Source: Halorientalis salina | Lineage (GTDB): Archaea > Halobacteriota > Halobacteria > Halobacteriales > Haloarculaceae | Assembly: GCF_005049285.1 (NCBI RefSeq) | Contig: NZ_SOSC01000017.1 | Span: 1 to 40,642 of the forward strand | DNA length: 40,642 nt | Reading direction: 5' to 3' | Part shown: one piece after another, positions 13,921-21,955 of the stretch | How positions within the stretch are numbered: position 1 is the first letter of the stretch | How the letters are laid out: every line of letters begins with the position of its first letter | Notes under the pieces: model-generated | What the model saw: only the letters and a program-made list of their open reading frames with translations | What the model was told of the DNA's origin: nothing | Databases searched by the model: none | Made by a program: the position numbers and the translations under genes

Positions 13921-16089
13921 CTACGACAGTTCGTTGGAGGCTCCGAACGAGGTCAAAACGGCGTCCCTCTCACCGGAGAGCTCTCGGCGAATATCGGTTC
14001 GGTCCCACCCGAGCGGTGAAAGCACGTTCTCGACTGCTCTGACCAGCTGCGTCTCGTAGTACGAGGCGTCGTAGGTCTCGATCTCCTCGTGGGCGAGGGC
14101 GACCCGGTCTCGCGAGGATTTCTCGTCGTCGACGACCACGTACTCGATATCTTGGCCCGGGTGGACTGCCAGGTCCTGCTCGCGGGCCCGTTTCAAGGCG
14201 GCCACGTTCTGGGTATTCTGTGAGTAGCTTTCCAGGGGCTTGGAGACACGGTTCCGCTCGACGAGCCGCTCTACTGCTACGTTGCCCGCCTGCAGTTCGT
14301 CGATTGCTCGTTCGAGCCGTCCGAGCACCGCGTCCGGTGACCGCGTGGCATCGAGCCGGTCAAGACAGTCCCGCTGGACGTCCTCGATGAACGGCGGGGT
14401 TGAGCGCTGCCGGGCTTCGATGCCCCTGATCTTGAAGTCGTCGTCGCCGGCGACCTTCCCGAAGTACTTCGTTAGCGCGCCGGCGTCGCTCTCGCGCTGC
14501 GGGACGAACGCCACCCAGTCGTACTGAGCTTCGTGTTCGAGCCGAATCTCGACGCAGTCGGTGATCTCCGTTGCGAGCGTCTGGAGGTCCTCGCGGTCCT
14601 CGTCGTTGACGTCGGGGTCCGGAGTCACCCAGATGGAGTCAACGATGCCGTGGACGACCCGCCAGCCGCCGGCTTCCAGCCGCTGTTTCGCCGTCAGGAG
14701 AATCTCGCGAGCGAATGCGTTGATCGCTTCGTGACACTCGATGCGGCCGAACTTCGCGTTGCTGAACCCTTGATAGCCGAAGCAGGCGACGAGGATCCAC
14801 TTCAGCGCTCCAGACCGCCCTTCGAGTTCAGCCAGGCGGTCCTCGTCGGGGTCGTCTCGATCCTTTTCGCGACGGATGGCCGCCTTGATCTCGTCGCGTG
14901 CGTCGATGATCGGCTGCAGCACGTCGACAAGGTAGCCCTGGTCGTCGCAGATCGAGTACCCGAGGCCGGGGACGTCGTCGCGGTCGCTGTGACAGCTACA
15001 CCGGATGACGTCCGGCGAGACGTTCCGGGTACAGATGATGTTCGGGTACAACGAGGAGAAGTCGAGTTCGTGGACGTTCTCGTGGAGGCCGACCTCGGGG
15101 GCGAAGATGAAGCCACCGCGGTCGGCGTCGTGGAGCGTCCCCATCGGCTTGTAGAACTCGTGACGCCAGGAGTTCCATGGCACGAGGAAGTCGCGGTCGT
15201 GGGCCTCGCAGATCTGGATCGCCGTGAGCACGTTCCCGATCGACGCCCACGCAAGTTCCTGGACGGGCTTCTTTGAGCGCGATACGAGGTCGAGGACGCC
15301 GTCGAGGTTCGTCTCTCCGTAGAAGAACGTGTTCGACTCGTCGATAATCGCCCGGCCGGGCACGTTGTACCGCGCCGGCGAGTGGCCGACGCGACCGTAG
15401 CTCGAGTACGTCGACCGGCTCGCGAGCTGCTGGTAGTCGACGCCCGGCCACCGACCCAGCGAGAAGTCGTCGACGCCGACGTCCGTCGCCATCTCGTACA
15501 GGGTCGGGACGATCTCGCTGGTTGAGCAGACCAGGACGTCCGGATCGTGCGCTTCGAGTGCCCCTTGGACGGCGGTCAGGATATCCGTCGGCGAGCCGGT
15601 GACGGTGTCGCCGGCGACGGACAGTTTCTCGTAGACGTCGTTGCTCGTTTCGGTCACCGGAATACTGAGCCGGAGCGTCGACAGCTCGCTCGCCGGCGTC
15701 GGATCGGCGCCGGTCTCCAGACAGTACCGGAACTCTCGCGAAAAGTCCACGTTGAAACAGGCGAGGTCCCCGACTGGATAGTCCGACAGCTGGCGCGCTT
15801 GCCGGGCGAGTGGAGTGACGCGATCGATGTGGGCAACGTCGACTGCGAGAACGGCCTCCTCGTCTCGTCGAAAGCCGGGGCGTCGCGCAACCAGTTCGGT
15901 CGCGACGACATCCGGGTGCTGGTCGTACACCGATTGGAGCGTCGTGAGGTCGATGTCGGACGCTGGGTCGCGAGCGGCGACGTAGAAGCGTGGGGTGTAG
16001 TCATCGCGCTCGGTCGCGACGGCGCCGTCGGCGGTTGCCTCCCACTCCAGGACGCGGCCGTCGTCCAGAAAGTCGATACTGAACGGCAT
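13921..16089 (-). CDS. Family-B DNA polymerase with degenerate proofreading domain
   Basis: 722 residues from ATG 16089 (GTG 16095 possible). The palm is intact: motif A DFSSLYPNII with D343, motif B K430 followed by GYQGFSNAKFG, and motif C GIVDSIW with D484. In motif C the usual D-T-D is I-V-D, so only the second, catalytic Asp remains. The proofreading region is degenerate: where exo I is expected I see LSIPVTE, and the exo II position reads VLVCSTSEIVPTLYEMA with no Asn/Asp pair. This predicts a polymerase without 3'-5' exonuclease, shorter than the replicative PolB1. It is the last gene of an operon whose upstream stop overlaps the GTG (GTGA). A role in translesion synthesis or plasmid replication is inference. 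Confidence 0.85.
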   Translation of the reverse strand: MPFSIDFLDDGRVLEWEATADGAVATERDDYTPRFYVAARDPASDIDLTTLQSVYDQHPDVVATELVARRPGFRRDEEAVLAVDVAHIDRVTPLARQARQLSDYPVGDLACFNVDFSREFRYCLETGADPTPASELSTLRLSIPVTETSNDVYEKLSVAGDTVTGSPTDILTAVQGALEAHDPDVLVCSTSEIVPTLYEMATDVGVDDFSLGRWPGVDYQQLASRSTYSSYGRVGHSPARYNVPGRAIIDESNTFFYGETNLDGVLDLVSRSKKPVQELAWASIGNVLTAIQICEAHDRDFLVPWNSWRHEFYKPMGTLHDADRGGFIFAPEVGLHENVHELDFSSLYPNIICTRNVSPDVIRCSCHSDRDDVPGLGYSICDDQGYLVDVLQPIIDARDEIKAAIRREKDRDDPDEDRLAELEGRSGALKWILVACFGYQGFSNAKFGRIECHEAINAFAREILLTAKQRLEAGGWRVVHGIVDSIWVTPDPDVNDEDREDLQTLATEITDCVEIRLEHEAQYDWVAFVPQRESDAGALTKYFGKVAGDDDFKIRGIEARQRSTPPFIEDVQRDCLDRLDATRSPDAVLGRLERAIDELQAGNVAVERLVERNRVSKPLESYSQNTQNVAALKRAREQDLAVHPGQDIEYVVVDDEKSSRDRVALAHEEIETYDASYYETQLVRAVENVLSPLGWDRTDIRRELSGERDAVLTSFGASNELS

Positions 16090-16091
16090 CG

Positions 16092-16397
16092 TCACGGGTC
16101 CGAGTCTGGTGGGGCACTCTCTTGATCATCGCGTGCTGCGACCGCGGCTTCGAGCTCTTCGAGGCGTTCCTCGTGGTCGTCGAGGCGGGCCTCCTGTTCG
16201 AGATCGATACTGAGCAGCGCCGGCAGCAGCGGATTCTGGTGGTTCAACAGTCCGCTCGCGTCGGCGTGCTCGCGGGCGTACTCGAACAGTCGGTCGAAGC
16301 GCGGCTGGTCGCGACGCCGCAGTGCCCGCCGGAACTCTGCCCAGCGCTCTTCGATGGCCCGCAGTGCATCTCGGTACGTCGGGTTCGTGCGTCCCAT
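16092..16397 (-). CDS. Small coiled-coil protein, DUF8156-like
   Basis: 101 residues starting MGRTNPTYRDALRAIEERWA. Residues 1-45 are basic and helical (RRALRRRDQPRFDRLFEYAR) and match haloarchaeal DUF8156 as I remember it. Residues 70-95 form an acidic coiled coil (LDDHEERLEELEAAVAARDD). It starts 3 nt after the stop of the RecA-like gene, with GGAGG of a Shine-Dalgarno site in that gene's end, and its TGA overlaps a possible GTG start of the polymerase. The tight spacing suggests it acts with both, perhaps as an adaptor. That is inference. Confidence 0.7.
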   Translation of the reverse strand: MGRTNPTYRDALRAIEERWAEFRRALRRRDQPRFDRLFEYAREHADASGLLNHQNPLLPALLSIDLEQEARLDDHEERLEELEAAVAARDDQESAPPDSDP

Positions 16398-16399
16398 CG

Positions 16400-17344
16400 C
16401 TATCGGCCTCCTGTCCCGGTCGCGGTCCACGCATCGAGCAAGGGGTCCGCAGTGGCCGCCACTGTCTCACCGTCAGCGGTGATGCCCGTCCCGACACCCT
16501 CCGGAGCCGGCGTCGACGGCGTCGGCGTTGTCGGTTCCACGCCGACCTGCGTGGCGCGTGCCGCGAGCAGCTGCCGCCAGTACGCGAACGTCGTCTGGTA
16601 GTACGCGCCGTCGTCGACGGGATAGACGAGCGTCTCGAAGTCTTTGCCGACGACCCGTGGCCCCATCCGAGTCTGCTCGCACTCCAGGTGGTGGTCGGCG
16701 ACCGTCGCAATTGGCTCGGTGAATTCGTTTCGTTCGTTTCGCGTAACGAGCACCGGGATGTCGTACCCCTCGGCGTAGCTCGCCAACCGGGCGAGAGTTC
16801 GGGCCTGGATGGTTTTCGCGTGGGTTTCGCCGAGAGTATCGTCGGCGCGGTACTGGGCGTCGACGGCCGGCGCGACGATGAGGGCGGGCGTGTGGGGCGA
16901 CGTGTCCTCGTCACGACTTGGTTCCCCTCGACCGGCCGCCCCAGAACCGGCGGTGGACGACTGGATTACCTTATTCACCGCTGACGGGAGACCACAGACG
17001 GCGCCGTAGTGCTGGTAGGCGGTGAATCCGCGTGCCACGTGGATTCGGTTGAGCAATCGTTGACTAGGGGCGATTTGGGCGAGTGTCGTCGTCGTCGCGT
17101 GACCATTTGCGTCGATCCAGAAGGCGGGCCCGTCGTGCAGGAGGAGATGGTCGAGTACGAGCGACTGCAGGATCGGGACGCCACGGCCCCCCTCGACATC
17201 GAGCAGCGTGATTCCGTTGCCGAGTGACGGCAACAACATCTCGTCCGTAGACGGATCGGCCTGGTCAGCAAGGGACCGATTGCGGTCAGCTCCCCGTGTC
17301 GGCTGGTCCACCGCCAATCGGTTCGGCGTTGTGTGTTCTCCCAT
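16400..17344 (-). CDS. RecA/RadA-superfamily-like protein lacking the Walker A lysine
   Basis: 314 residues. The core has a RecA-like pattern: LGNGITLLDVEGGRGVPILQ (41-60), where a P-loop would sit; a strand FWIDANG; a helix region around RIHVARGFTAYQHYGA typical of RadA/KaiC folds; a hydrophobic Walker-B-like strand PALIVAPAVD; and a later PVLVTRNERN. In the P-loop position the G-K-S/T is replaced by G-V-P, so ATP binding is doubtful. The tail (about 45 residues) is Thr/Pro-rich. It leads an operon with the coiled-coil protein and PolB. The layout recalls bacterial ImuA, also a RecA-like protein with a polymerase partner, but homology to ImuA is not shown. Confidence 0.6.
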   Translation of the reverse strand: MGEHTTPNRLAVDQPTRGADRNRSLADQADPSTDEMLLPSLGNGITLLDVEGGRGVPILQSLVLDHLLLHDGPAFWIDANGHATTTTLAQIAPSQRLLNRIHVARGFTAYQHYGAVCGLPSAVNKVIQSSTAGSGAAGRGEPSRDEDTSPHTPALIVAPAVDAQYRADDTLGETHAKTIQARTLARLASYAEGYDIPVLVTRNERNEFTEPIATVADHHLECEQTRMGPRVVGKDFETLVYPVDDGAYYQTTFAYWRQLLAARATQVGVEPTTPTPSTPAPEGVGTGITADGETVAATADPLLDAWTATGTGGR

Positions 17345-17773
17345 ACTTGACTAGTTGTCTACGTTCCCGATAAGCCGCGGCGTGGCGCTTCCGCGTTTCA
17401 GGGAAGGGCTGGAAGGTATGTAGAACCGGACTCAGGCAACGGATTTCTACTATCGTTCGACTATTTCCGAGAAGGTTTCCTGAATGATCTTGTTGAATTC
17501 TTCAAGCGATGATCTATTTCAGATATTGTGCTGAATACAAAGCGCGACCCACTCATTAGCGTGATGAGCGAGTAAATGTGCGAGAGTGATTCTACAGTGG
17601 ATATATAAAATAATCAGATAAGTTATTATCTCAAGTGTGTCTCGGTTGCGTATATCGATGACGACCCGTTTGAGAAGGAGGGACGGATTAGCACAGGGGA
17701 TTACTTGGATTGTGTCAAACTATTTCGACTGTACCACGCTTAAGTCGAAACGACTCACTTATTGTGGAGACGT
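17345..17773. other. A+T-rich gene-free interval
   Basis: About 430 nt without a credible gene, between the RecA-like operon (starting leftward at 17344) and the end of the secreted-protein gene. The middle (about 17590-17640) is very A+T-rich, with TATATAAAATAAT and the small palindrome GATAAGTTATTATC. The promoter of the RecA-like operon should lie near its left edge, but I cannot pick a single TATA box. Otherwise I see nothing. Confidence 0.5.
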
Positions 17774-19255
17774 TTAGCTTTCGTCCTCATCATTATCCTC
17801 CTGGGTAAGATCTCCATCCTGAACGATGTATGTCCGTTCAGTTTCGAACCCCTCTTTGGCGATTTCAAGCTCGAGTTCCTCAGTCTCGTTCGTGTCGATC
17901 GTGAACGCTACAGTCCCGTCCGAATTTGTGGCACCGACAGCGCGCTCGTTCGCAGTGACAGACGCGTTCTTAACGCTATCGCCGTCGTAGGTAACGGCCA
18001 CCGTTACAGTTTCGTCCTCAAGTATCGCGTCCACAGTCAGCTTCTCGGAGATCTCCTCGTCGAACTCGATGTCCAGTTCGGCCTCGGAATCGTCGCTCTG
18101 GGCCCTGAGTTCCACCTCCTCGGAGAGGGGCAACGTCACCTCCACCGTGCCGTTTGCGTCAGTCGTTCCCACCTGCTGATCGTTCAGGTAGACGGTGCTG
18201 TTCGCGACCGGGTTGCCGTTCGCGAGAACCTGGAGGGTGACCTGCTCGTTCGGTCCGGGCGTTCCGTCAGCGACGACTATCGTCAGGTCCCGATCGGTCT
18301 CGTCGTCATCAACCTCGATCTCTTCTTCGAGGAGGAAGATTCTCCCCGACGAGCCGTCGACCGAGACCTCTGCTTCGCCCGTCACGTTCGCGGCGTTCCG
18401 GAGCGAGAACGCGAACTCGTAGCTCCCCTCGTCCCGATCAGTCTCCGATTCGGTGAGTACCCAATCGCCGCCGTCGGTCGTCGAAAGTGCTGCGCGTGCC
18501 GTCTCGAGGGCGTTCGTCTCACTCACAGAGATGCTATCGTCGTCGTCGCGTGGGCGTTCGAACTCGCGGGAGCGCTCGCCATCCTCGCTCTCGACTTCGA
18601 TCGAGAGCCCATTCTCGGTCTCCAGTTCGATTTCACCCTCCGCCTCGCCGGTGAACTGCTTGAGAAGGGCGGACGTCCCGGGACCGGTCACGCGACTCAG
18701 ATTCTCGACGGACCTGTTGAGCGCGGGTTGGTCGACGTCGGCGGCGTCGAGTTCGTCCGTAGAGACGGTTGCTGCCCGCTTGGTGAACTGCTCGTAGCTG
18801 TCGAGCAGATTGGTCGCACGAGCGTTCAGCGTCGCGAGGCGTTGGGCGTACTCGGATTTGGTGAGTTCACCGTCTTCGAATGCCTCCGTGGCTTCTTCGT
18901 AGTCCTCACGGATCGATTCGGCGTAATTCCGGAGTTCTTCCGCCCGCTCTGCGAGGACTTCGGCTCGCCGTTCCTCGCTTGCGTTCTCGAACGAGGTCTC
19001 GAAGGCGGTGTTTCCGAATCCCGTCTGTACGTCCTCACTCGAGACACTGATGACCGTCGAGAGCTGGGGGCCGACCGTCACGTTCACACTCGAGTTGTTT
19101 TGGGGAGACTGCGGTGACGCGGCAGCTGTCGTCTCTGTGGTTTCACTCGTGGTTGCCTCGCTTGCGCTCGGCGAGAGTGCCACGACAGGGACGGCCATCC
19201 CGACCACGATGAGGACCGTGAGCAGGATGGGCCAGAGTGCCGTTCGATTCGTCAT
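17774..19255 (-). CDS. Secreted or membrane-anchored surface protein with repeated beta-sandwich modules
   Basis: 493 residues from ATG 19255. Residues 8-27 (WPILLTVLIVVGMAVPVVAL) are a signal peptide or N-terminal anchor without a lipobox cysteine. A Ser/Thr-rich linker follows, then a helical coiled-coil region (about 65-160: ERRAEVLAERAEELRNYAES), a beta-rich middle, and two C-terminal Ig-like or carboxypeptidase-regulatory-like modules (NGNPVANSTVYLNDQQVG with TTDANGTVEVTL, and TYDGDSVKNASVTANE with NSDGTVAFTI). It ends in an acidic tail. The last module resembles that of the divergent 168-residue protein. Likely adhesion or cell-wall function. The longer frame to 19582 would overlap that gene and is rejected. 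Confidence 0.7.
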   Translation of the reverse strand: MTNRTALWPILLTVLIVVGMAVPVVALSPSASEATTSETTETTAAASPQSPQNNSSVNVTVGPQLSTVISVSSEDVQTGFGNTAFETSFENASEERRAEVLAERAEELRNYAESIREDYEEATEAFEDGELTKSEYAQRLATLNARATNLLDSYEQFTKRAATVSTDELDAADVDQPALNRSVENLSRVTGPGTSALLKQFTGEAEGEIELETENGLSIEVESEDGERSREFERPRDDDDSISVSETNALETARAALSTTDGGDWVLTESETDRDEGSYEFAFSLRNAANVTGEAEVSVDGSSGRIFLLEEEIEVDDDETDRDLTIVVADGTPGPNEQVTLQVLANGNPVANSTVYLNDQQVGTTDANGTVEVTLPLSEEVELRAQSDDSEAELDIEFDEEISEKLTVDAILEDETVTVAVTYDGDSVKNASVTANERAVGATNSDGTVAFTIDTNETEELELEIAKEGFETERTYIVQDGDLTQEDNDEDES

Positions 19256-19382
19256 TAGCGAGCGATACAGCCTAGACGCACATAAACTGGCGAGATATTG
19301 GGCGTGGTTTTCGGCCGTTTGCACTCGTTTGTATCGTTCCTGCCCAGTTGTACCCTGCAAATCACTGCGAACGTCTTGTCGG

Positions 19383-19407
19383 TTTATTGGCATTCCCCTT
19401 CGAGGGG
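19383..19407 (+). promoter_or_regulatory. TATA-like box and 5-bp hairpin before the 168-residue gene
   Basis: TTTATTGG (19383-19390) lies about 30 nt upstream of ATG 19416, consistent with a leaderless start. Between them CCCCT (19395-19399) and AGGGG (19403-19407) form a perfect inverted repeat with a TCG centre. It resembles the C4/G4 leader hairpins of the first 9 kb but lacks their T-tract and lies in the promoter, so it is more likely an operator or chance. Confidence 0.4.
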
Positions 19408-19415
19408 TGAGTGCA

Positions 19416-19922
19416 ATGGCATCCACACAGATCATCGCAGTTGGCCTCGCAGCATTGCTCGCTGTCGGCGGCGTCGGTGCCGCCGTTTCGGGCGTTGGTC
19501 CCCAGGCACTGTCCGGTGACGCGACCGAGACGACTGTCGAGAACGTGAACGCACACGCGGTGGCCGACAACGGAACGGTCACGGTCAGCGTGACTGATCG
19601 CGGCGAGCCCGTCGAGAACGTTTCCGTCTACGCGGACTCCGACGACGAGGAGATGGACGGCTCGACGGATGCGAACGGGACAGTGACCTTCGATATCGAC
19701 CCCAGCGAGGAACTCGAGATCGAGCTTGAGGGAGAGAACTTCGAAGCCGAACTGGACTACACCGTCAAGGACGGCTCGCTGATTCTCCTCGAAGAGGAGT
19801 ACGAGTACGAGCGTGACGACATAGAAGACGACGAGGAGGAGAGTGAAGACGACGAGGAAGATGAGGACGAGGAAGAAGAGGAACGTGAAGACGACGAAGA
19901 GGAGGATGACTCCGATGACTGA
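19416..19922 (+). CDS. Secreted Ig-like module protein with hyperacidic tail
   Basis: 168 residues. Residues 5-28 (QIIAVGLAALLAVGGVGAAV) are a signal peptide or membrane anchor. Residues 45-115 form one beta-sandwich module (TVTVSVTDRGEPVENVSVYA, DANGTVTFDI, ELDYTVKDGSLILLEEE), clearly similar to the C-terminal module of the divergent 493-residue protein. The last 45 residues are almost entirely Asp and Glu. No lipobox. Its TGA lies 8 nt inside the next ORF, so the two are coupled. A surface or matrix role is inferred from the signal, module and charge. Confidence 0.65.
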   Translation: MASTQIIAVGLAALLAVGGVGAAVSGVGPQALSGDATETTVENVNAHAVADNGTVTVSVTDRGEPVENVSVYADSDDEEMDGSTDANGTVTFDIDPSEELEIELEGENFEAELDYTVKDGSLILLEEEYEYERDDIEDDEEESEDDEEDEDEEEEEREDDEEEDDSDD

Positions 19923-20385
19923 GCGAGTCTCGCGTAGAGGGCATCTCAAGCTGGTGGCTGGTGCTGTCGCTGCAGGAACAGTAGGGCTCGCGGGGTGTAT
20001 CGGTAGTAGTGCGGCAACGACTATCTCGGGTGAAACGAGGAACGAATCGGTCACTGCTGATGGGGACGTGCGTATCGAGGAAGAAGCAGAGGTCCTCGCG
20101 TCAGTCGACGCTGAAGGGGACGTAACTGTCGAGAACAGTCGCGTCGAAGGCGAAGTAGAAGCTGATGGTGCGATCACCATCATCAACAGCGAGGTCGAAG
20201 GCCAGGTCGACGGGGACGGTGCTATCGAAATCACCAACAGTACCGTCAACGGCGACGTCGAATCCGACGGCGATATCCAAATCACGGAGGGCAGTATGGT
20301 CGATGGCGACGTCGAGACCGACGGTGAACTCACCGTTAGTGACGACAGCGAAGTTACCGGTGAAACTAGCGGTAGCAACCAGTAA
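19915..20385 (+). CDS. Tat lipoprotein with bactofilin-like beta-helix repeats
   Basis: 156 residues. The N-terminus VSRRGHLKLVAGAVAAG carries the twin-arginine motif (SRRGHLK), then a hydrophobic stretch ending LAGC, an archaeal lipobox, with Cys about residue 28. Tat-exported lipoproteins are normal in haloarchaea. The mature part is a run of short repeats of the form xVxxDGDVxIxxS (VEGEVEADGAITI, VEGQVDGDGAIEI, VNGDVESDGDIQI, VDGDVETDGELTV), the pattern of bactofilin or polymer-forming right-handed beta-helices. It overlaps the preceding gene by 8 nt. Probably a lipid-anchored, self-assembling surface protein. Cytoskeletal bactofilins are cytoplasmic, so the exported form is unusual. Confidence 0.7.
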   Translation: MTERVSRRGHLKLVAGAVAAGTVGLAGCIGSSAATTISGETRNESVTADGDVRIEEEAEVLASVDAEGDVTVENSRVEGEVEADGAITIINSEVEGQVDGDGAIEITNSTVNGDVESDGDIQITEGSMVDGDVETDGELTVSDDSEVTGETSGSNQ

Positions 20386-20511
20386 CATCCTGATTAACGA
20401 CTATTCAGCTGCCTGAGTCAGAACCTCGTATACCGCAAATACCAGACACCCGCTGATGCGTTCTCTACTGTCGGACAGGGCCACACAACCCCGTTTGGGG
20501 AAAACAAACTC

Positions 20512-20517
20512 TTTATA
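20512..20517 (+). promoter_or_regulatory. TATA box of the membrane winged-helix gene
   Basis: TTTATA at 20512-20517, about 31-36 nt before ATG 20548. It rules out the in-frame GTG at 20527, which would lie upstream of the transcript start. Confidence 0.5.
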
Positions 20518-20547
20518 CGGGTTCTAGTGGAACGATTCCGTATCCGA

Positions 20548-21642
20548 ATGGCCATACCAAGAGTCGCTCCGCTGCTGTTGGTAGCCTTTCTCGGTCTCTT
20601 GGTTGGTGGGCTCCTGGTTCCGATGTCAGCCGGTGACGCTGTCGCCCAGCAGTCTCAGCCTGACGTCGACAATACCGTCACCCGAATCGAGGTGAACGAG
20701 AACGGCTCAGCACACTGGACGATCCAGATTCGAACCCGCCTCGACACCGAGCAGCGCGAGGACGAGTATGCTGCGTTTCAGGAGCAATTCAGGGACAACA
20801 CGACACAGTATCTCGGCCCGTTTCAGACTCGAATGCAAGGAACGGTCGCCGATGCGGCAAATGCGACCGGACGCCAGATGCGAGCAACGAACTTCACTGC
20901 CTCAACGAGCGTTCAGGAAGTTCCTCGGCAATGGGGGATCGTCACCTACGAGTTCACCTGGACGAACTTTGCAGCCCAGCAGAATGGGCAAGTAGTCGTC
21001 GGTGACGTTTTCCAGGGCGGCTTTTTCATCGCGGAAAGTGACACGCTCGAGATTATCGCCCCGATGGATCACGAGATAGTCCGTACCGACCCGCAGCCGG
21101 ACAGTCAGGAGGGTGATATGGTGGCGTGGGACGGTCGGGAGGATTTCGACGATACCAACCCGACGGTCGTCTTTGCTCCGGCTCCGAACCAGACTGACGC
21201 CACGACCGATTCAGACGGGCCGATAGACTCCTCACCACCGACTGGGGACGGTTCGTTCCTCGATACTCTTGGTCTCCCCGTACTCGTATTGCTGATCGTC
21301 ATCGGCCTCGTCGGGATCGTGGCAGCCGTGATGTATCGTCGACGCAGTAGTGGAACCAGCGGGCAGGGTGCAGCCGCGACAGAGGCTGGAGAGTCACAGC
21401 CGTCGACGCAACAGACAGCGTCCGGAGGGACTGCATCGGGAGCCGCTATGACGGACGAGGAGCGAGTTATTGATCTCCTCGAAGCTAATGACGGACGGAT
21501 GCGGCAGGCGGAGATTGCCGAGGAATTCGACTGGTCTGCATCGAAAACGTCGCGTGTCATCGGGAACATGGCGGATGAAGACTCTGTAGAAAAACTTCGC
21601 ATCGGGCGCGAGAACTTGGTCGCGCTCAACGACGACCAATAA
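20548..21642 (+). CDS. Membrane-anchored winged-helix regulator (DUF7345/DUF7343-like)
   Basis: 364 residues from ATG 20548. An N-terminal signal sequence (VAPLLLVAFLGLLVGGLLVP) is followed by an extracytoplasmic beta-rich domain of about 190 residues (VTRIEVNENGSAHWTIQI, WGIVTYEFTWTNF, SDTLEIIAP). A transmembrane helix at about 240-260 (LPVLVLLIVIGLVGIVAAVM) ends in RRR, facing the cytoplasm. After a Gly/Ser/Gln linker, a C-terminal winged helix (ERVIDLLEANDGRMRQAEIA, WSASKTSRVIGNM) completes it. This is a common haloarchaeal one-protein sensor-regulator design. It probably senses the cell surface and controls genes near it, such as the secreted proteins upstream; that link is inference. Confidence 0.78.
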   Translation: MAIPRVAPLLLVAFLGLLVGGLLVPMSAGDAVAQQSQPDVDNTVTRIEVNENGSAHWTIQIRTRLDTEQREDEYAAFQEQFRDNTTQYLGPFQTRMQGTVADAANATGRQMRATNFTASTSVQEVPRQWGIVTYEFTWTNFAAQQNGQVVVGDVFQGGFFIAESDTLEIIAPMDHEIVRTDPQPDSQEGDMVAWDGREDFDDTNPTVVFAPAPNQTDATTDSDGPIDSSPPTGDGSFLDTLGLPVLVLLIVIGLVGIVAAVMYRRRSSGTSGQGAAATEAGESQPSTQQTASGGTASGAAMTDEERVIDLLEANDGRMRQAEIAEEFDWSASKTSRVIGNMADEDSVEKLRIGRENLVALNDDQ

Positions 21643-21955
21643 CGTAGAGTATCAGGGTTATCACTGCTATCGATTGCGTTCTAGAGGATATAAGGCGAAT
21701 AATAGTCCGATAGTCGTCGGTCTTGCCACTCATGGCGTTCATCTGTTGTGATATTCTGTATACTTCTCTGTATTCAGTACGTCTCTCCTGTTACTTTTTG
21801 TGGGTTTCACTCGACCTCTAAAGTTAAACTCCGCCAGTACTCACACCGTTAACCAACACAGCGTTTGTACGTCCAGTGTGTTGGTTAATACTGGCCGACC
21901 ACGTCGATGGTTCTCCGTGACCACGTTGAAGATGCCTCCCTCCAAACTCCTCGGT
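21643..21955. other. Gene-free interval before the HMCES gene
   Basis: About 310 nt between the membrane winged-helix gene and the HMCES start. The left part is A+T-rich (GGATATAAGGCGAATAATAG near 21687) and may hold a promoter. The right part contains inverted repeat copy D. The open frame that runs through it from 21800 is an upstream extension without HMCES features. Confidence 0.5.
21849..21888. repeat. 40-bp inverted repeat, copy D
   Basis: TTAACCAACAC (21849-21859) and GTGTTGGTTAA (21878-21888) form perfect 11-bp arms around an 18-nt centre. It lies 68 nt upstream of the HMCES start, 10 kb from copy C, showing that the family is not confined to the accessory block. Confidence 0.78.

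Noticed and set aside
17762-19117. Long plus-strand open frame (451 codons)
   Set aside because: It is antisense to the secreted protein gene. The minus frame has a signal peptide, Ig-like modules and acidic composition; the plus frame has none. High G+C genes often have open antisense frames.
19362-20378. Minus-strand open frame (338 codons) rich in Ser and Val
   Set aside because: Antisense to the Ig-like and Tat lipoprotein genes. Its low complexity mirrors their Asp/Glu repeats.
6243-21888. The 42-bp inverted repeats as full insertion sequences
   Set aside because: They are far too short to encode a transposase, and I see no target-site duplications. A MITE-like relic cannot be excluded.
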